Assembly (NCBI RefSeq): GCF_000764305.2
Contig: NW_025937992.1
Span: 530,358-594,357 of the forward strand
Source: Hyalella azteca
Taxonomy: Eukaryota > Arthropoda > Malacostraca > Amphipoda > Hyalellidae
DNA length: 64,000 nucleotides
Direction: 5' to 3'
Made by a program: the position numbers and the translations under genes. The notes under the pieces were generated by a model. The model saw only the letters and a list, made by a program, of their open reading frames with translations, had not been told where the DNA came from and did no database searches. Below are positions 59,351-64,000 of the stretch, piece after piece. Within the stretch, counting starts at the first letter, position 1; each line of letters starts with the position of its first letter.

Positions 59351-61808
59351 CATCTGTGATTTTTGACTGGGTTAGAGTTTTTTATGTATTTTATTTTTCA
59401 TACAAAGACTCAAGTAATCTCAATTGCCTAATAAACTGTAGCTGCTTATGTTTCTACGCTCATGATATTGTCATGAATGATAACCTGCGTCATGTATGAC
59501 TGCTTCATTGTTCCTAGTTTTCTTCGGGAACTCCTAAAATTTATTGTCTTCACTTTGTCTTCATTACTGGTCCTCAGCATAATTTTCTAGCATCGATGGG
59601 ACGTATTTTAAATAATTGTCAATGATCAAAGTGAATATCTGCAAATCAAACTTATTTTTTGGGTTGCCTTGATTACATATAAACTTCAAACGTGCCTGAG
59701 AACGCCTCAAAATTAATGTATTATTTCCATGTCTTGTAGACATTAGTGATCTACATGGAAGAGTGATTGGAAGACGTGTACACATCTTTACATCGCATAA
59801 TAAAATTAAAGAGCTTTCTGTCAGTATCCGATCTTGAGTTTTTAAATGGCCGCTGATAGTGCATCCGTGAATAGCAAAAAGGGTTGTCAGTTTTACATAT
59901 AATAAAATTTATGGTGTTTAATTGGTTTGATATCGTGCCAGTAAAAATTCTCTCCCATGAAGATTTTTATTTTCTACATGACTGGTCTCGCTAAACAAAT
60001 GTCTGTGAAGTAAATCAAACAATTTACAATTGTTGCTTAGAAGCTTGACTCGAAGAATTCTGCTCATTAATTTCTCTTTGAACGTTCACTTATGCATTCA
60101 GGGTGCTGGTGCTTCCATGTTAACAAATGAGTTTCAATAACAGAATAAATAACATACCTGCAAATTATTCACCCCATCTCTAAGTTTCATTTTTAACCCA
60201 TCCTCTCACCCCTTCGTTACTCCATTTTCTCGCCCCACTCGAGTTTGATCCCTTTCAGTTTGCTCAAGATTAGCTTTCACTTTTTCGGCCTCGAGTCGAG
60301 AACTCAACTTCAAATAGGAACTTGGCTGTAGTAACAAATAAAATTGACTGTAGAATTTCTCATTATTGACACCCTTGCTTGGGCTAAGAACTCAACTTAA
60401 CCTTGCAATTTATTATTTTAACAAACAATATTAGCTGTACCATTTTTATATGCATGCTCTCACGACTGATATTTAATATAATCCGATTATTTACAAATGT
60501 TCACGGAGACCACTTGTTTAATATAAATTACATTCAATTTGTTATTGCTTGAACTTCCTTAAAATATATAGTTTTACCCACATATTTTGCAGCGCATATT
60601 AATATTTATGTTTAGCCCTCACGATAAATTTGTTAAATTTTACCGTGCGCGTAAAAATTCTTTAACAATTCAGCAGTTTTTTTAATTAGGAAAAAACTTC
60701 TTTAGACCGTGTAATCTTGAAATCTAAACAATCCCCATTTATATTGATTTATGCAGGTGTGTATCTGTGCATGGCAATAAAAACCGTCGCGACTGTCGCC
60801 ACAATTTAGCGGCTCTGCAGCCGAATTCGTAATTGAGAAGCCTTATCAGCGAGCGTGCCTTCAAGCGAGGGCTGGTAAGAACACAAGCGCCATTGAGATC
60901 AAAAACAAGAATATCTCTGAATATCAGGCACTTTTCTATAATAGCTTATGAAAAATTCATAAGCAAGGGTTTGAAGTTACTTACTTGAGTTAAATGATCT
61001 AACAAACTCACAATAATTATATGAACATCACTTGATATTTTAGTGCGTGGAAGATGAAGATGCAGGGCAATTCAAACCTTTGTGCATATTCTCGCTATAA
61101 AATTGAAGTAATAATACTCGTATTTATTCCGAAATGTGTACTGCAGTATTTACGTGGCTCCATTAATTGATGCATTTTTCAGTAAATCTATATTTTTTAA
61201 CATTTAGGGATTAATGACCGGTATCGGTTGCAGCTGAACCAACTTACAACAGTTGATTCGCAATACTTCAATAGTTTTGCAGTCGCCACGAAAAAAACAC
61301 ACATTTTTTTAAAGATATTACTGACATATGCAAGCTTTTCTATTTTATGTAAAACATAAGTCAAAAGTTAAAATCTATCATGCAAACAAATTTATAATGT
61401 ACAAATTAATTCAAAATCACACAAACATTCATCGGAACACAATATTTCGAAATTAAAAACTATTCAGGCCTGTCCAATAATCCACAGAAATTACCATCCA
61501 TTCAGGCTTCTGAAAATTTCAGAATCGCAACTGAGGCATCACAAACAACATTTCCCAACTGCTGCAGTCATCGAGAGTTTCTGCTCTGCAACCAGACAAA
61601 GCTACCCGCAGTTACCATTGAAATACAAGCTCCCGGTCGATGTCCGGGCAATTTAGATTTTTATTTAGAAACATCGGCGTGCAGTTGTTCGAGCGCAGCC
61701 TGTCAAGAGGCTAAAGAAGCGCCGTACAATGAACGCTAATTTCCGGTCCTAAAGAAGCTCGTCACTCGCAAAAACCTGAACCGGGCAACTCGAATTGTTC
61801 AGAGCCAC
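59351..61808. other. stretch without a recognised gene
   Basis: AT-rich, with a moderately GC-richer part at about 61560-61800 leading into the 24-bp array. No recognisable gene. Confidence 0.6.
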
Positions 61809-61935
61809 TTTGAGCCGATCTTCAGTGCCGTATTTGAGCCGGCTTTCAAAGCCGTATCTGAGCCGATCTTCAGAGCCGCATTTGAACCGGTTTTCAGAGC
61901 CGTCTTTGAGTCGGCCTCCGGAGCCGTGTTTGAAC
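61809..61935. repeat. 24-bp tandem repeat, just over 5 copies
   Basis: The unit resembles TTTGAGCCGATCTTCAGAGC followed by CGTA. 24 bp is eight codons, and on the + strand the units read as an FEP[IAV]F[SKR]A[VA] octapeptide series. The containing frame is open from 61740 for about 120 codons but has no ATG at its start. It is GC-richer than its flanks. Coding status is doubtful. Confidence 0.85.
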
Positions 61936-63281
61936 CTGCCTTCTCTATCTCAGGTCATATAACCGTACTCAGCTACTCAGTTACAGCGAATAATAAATTA
62001 GTTTTTAATGAGAATAGAAAAAAAACGTGCGTTAAGTTTCTGATGGGTGGCTTAGTGGGTCAGATTTACTATAGAAAGATTAGATAAGGAAAATAATTCC
62101 ATCAATGTCATAAATCCAATGTAGTCATAAAAATTTTCAGATAAGCTAATTAATATCTTGAAGGGAAAGTAGTTATTGGGTAGCACATTCCGATTCAGAT
62201 AATTTCCGTATTTTTCAGCATAACTCAGATAAGGTGCTAAAATGCAGAGAAGCCTAGCTATTCAACAGCATTCCAATAGTAGTACATTGACGTCGATCAC
62301 GAAATACAATGAACATTTCATATTTAATTAGAAACATATGTGAAATTGGGTAATTTCTTCGTACAAAATTACCAATACGTTTAAGAGCAATACATAAATG
62401 CTAATTTCATTACCAATTAGTATGCATATTTGTGCGTCGAACTTACCAAATTAGTCTACCATATTATACCTCCATATAATTCCCCCGCTACATGAAGCGG
62501 GAAACCATTCATCATAACATTATTCACATCACGCAGGTCGAAGCTGCCCCAGCTAGGACCAACTATATGTTGGCCACCTTTGCTACAAACTTGGGCGAAA
62601 CTTCAAGGGCAGGTTTGAGGTAAGAAGGAAGATCGCTGGTCCGGCATGGCTTTCACAACTTCTTGAAAAAATTCCCAGATTCATGGGACTTTCTTGGGCT
62701 AAACTTTCAGGAGGGAAGTTTGGTCCTGGCTGAGATAAGCGTATTTATCATCAACTAATCAAGTTCTTAGGAAAAATCTAGCTTCCATTTGAACTTAAAT
62801 TACTTCCTTCAAATATATTTCAGTCATCTTATTGAAAACTTTCTTGGAAAACTGTCGTCAAAAATTTCTACTTGTGAATTTGTGGCGTTTTATTCAATGC
62901 TTAGGTGTAATTTTTATTTATTAAAAAGATTTTCTTTAATTAGAATTAAACTCTGGTCAAAAAGAACGCAGGGATGGACATTTCGTCGTCTAGGGTCTTA
63001 ATTGTTCATCAATAAGAATCCCGTTGATTCTCAAGAGTTTTTTTAATGATAGTAAAAATCTATTTGTTACTAAAATAAATAAAAAATGAAACATTTTTCA
63101 AGTTTATATAGGTTTAAATTTTAACGAGGTATTCTTTTTGGATAGAACAGTGATGATTAAAATCAATGTTATTAACATATTGCTATCCACTAAACCTAAA
63201 AGAAAACAACTTAATTTGAAAAAGGTTCAAGTGCTTCTGGGTATCCACGCGATACTTCTGAAAATTTTTTCTATCACAAAA
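61936..63281. other. stretch without a recognised gene
   Basis: AT-rich, a somewhat GC-richer part at about 62530-62740 without a convincing frame. Nothing recognised. Confidence 0.6.
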
Positions 63282-63474
63282 TTAACACGTGTTAACAGAA
63301 TTTTAATAAGGTTTAAATTAACACGTTTTAACCGAATTTTAATAAGGTTTAAATTAAACACGCATTAACAGAATTTTAATAAGGTTTAAATTAACACGTG
63401 TTAACCGAATTTTAAAAAGGTTTAAATTAACACGTATCAACCGAATTTTAATAAGGTTTAAATTAACTCGTGTT
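63282..63474. repeat. 36-bp minisatellite, 5 copies
   Basis: The unit contains TTAACACGTGTTAACAGAAT and TTTAATAAGGTTTAAA. The TTAACACGTGTTAA part is a perfect 14-bp palindrome in the least mutated copies. Confidence 0.93.
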
Positions 63475-63566
63475 CAGGACACAATCCAAAATTGGTCGAG
63501 CACCAACACGTCTCCCCAGGCCCCGCTAATTAAATAACAAATGAGCAATGCCAACAGGAAGCAGCT

Positions 63567-63623
63567 CTGTTTGCTGTTGTTTGTTCTGTTTGCTGTTGTT
63601 TGTTCTGTTTGCTGTTGTTTGTT
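63567..63623. repeat. 19-bp tandem repeat, 3 perfect copies
   Basis: Three identical units of CTGTTTGCTGTTGTTTGTT. A complementary AACAGCAAACAG lies about 30 bp downstream, so the array can fold back. Perfect identity suggests recent expansion. Confidence 0.95.
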
Positions 63624-64000
63624 CACCAAACATCTCAGTGGCTGCAGGAAATTAACAGCAAACAGCCTTGCATTTCATTCAGAATTTCTATGAAGCTCAC
63701 ATGTTTTTCGTTGATGCAACTGTAATGAGAGAACACCGCAAATTTCATGACAAAACTAAAGGTCCATTTTCCAAAGTCATAGTAACTAACAACGAAAAAA
63801 AATAAGTTTGTTTCTTTGAAAAAGTCGTTATTTTCCCTTTATACTGAAGCAATTTAATAGACATTACCGTATTTTTATTATAATTTTCACAGTTTCGATA
63901 TTCTCGTAGTTTCGGCATTAATAAATAGTTTCACAGTAATATCACAGTAATGTTTGTTAAAAATTTATTCGTTAAAGTTGCCCACATTGTCAATCCTATC

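Overview
The window is nuclear DNA from an animal. It is AT-rich, gene-poor, full of minisatellites, and carries one multi-exon gene with GT-AG introns of 1 to 10 kb. The gene encodes a calexcitin / sarcoplasmic calcium-binding-type EF-hand protein, a family known from invertebrates. That and the general texture suggest a protostome, most likely an arthropod; this is inference and I cannot name a species. Nothing bacterial, plasmid-like or phage-like is visible.

The one gene I can support firmly is on the + strand in six coding exons: 31713-32244, 42701-42870, 43865-43991, 46849-47001, 52820-52932 and 53964-54134. All five introns have GT and AG ends and compatible phases, and the joined frame is open for 421 codons plus a TGA. 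Residues 1 to about 178 are a Ser/Gly/Asn-rich tail with a short basic segment. Residues from about 199 to 410 form a calexcitin-like domain with one nearly canonical EF loop, one weakened loop and two vestigial ones. Two repeat expansions touch this gene directly. A 113-bp tandem triplication copies the end of exon 4 and its splice donor into intron 4. A 17-bp tandem array starts inside the last codons and supplies the stop codon.

Layout: 1-31.6 kb is upstream DNA with minisatellites (units of 42, 47, about 65, about 105, 51 and 29 bp), one short inverted-repeat transposon with TA target duplication (8447-8799), copies of a dispersed element of about 130-165 bp, and a possible small secreted-protein gene on the - strand (10648-11052). 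It also holds GC-rich, exon-like islands (4841-5254, 13467-13736, 29375-29505) whose families I do not recognise. 31.7-54.1 kb is the EF-hand gene. Its introns hold further minisatellites, two dispersed-element copies and long hairpins. 54.2-64 kb is downstream DNA with candidate polyadenylation signals, a Cys-rich exon-like segment (57285-57413), a GC island (59140-59350) and more tandem arrays.

Most long open frames outside the gene are by-products of tandem repeats whose unit is a multiple of three or lacks stops. I found no convincing tRNA, rRNA, CRISPR array or multi-gene system. The points most worth following are the splice-donor triplication, the repeat-derived stop codon, the unassigned exon-like islands and the dispersed element family.
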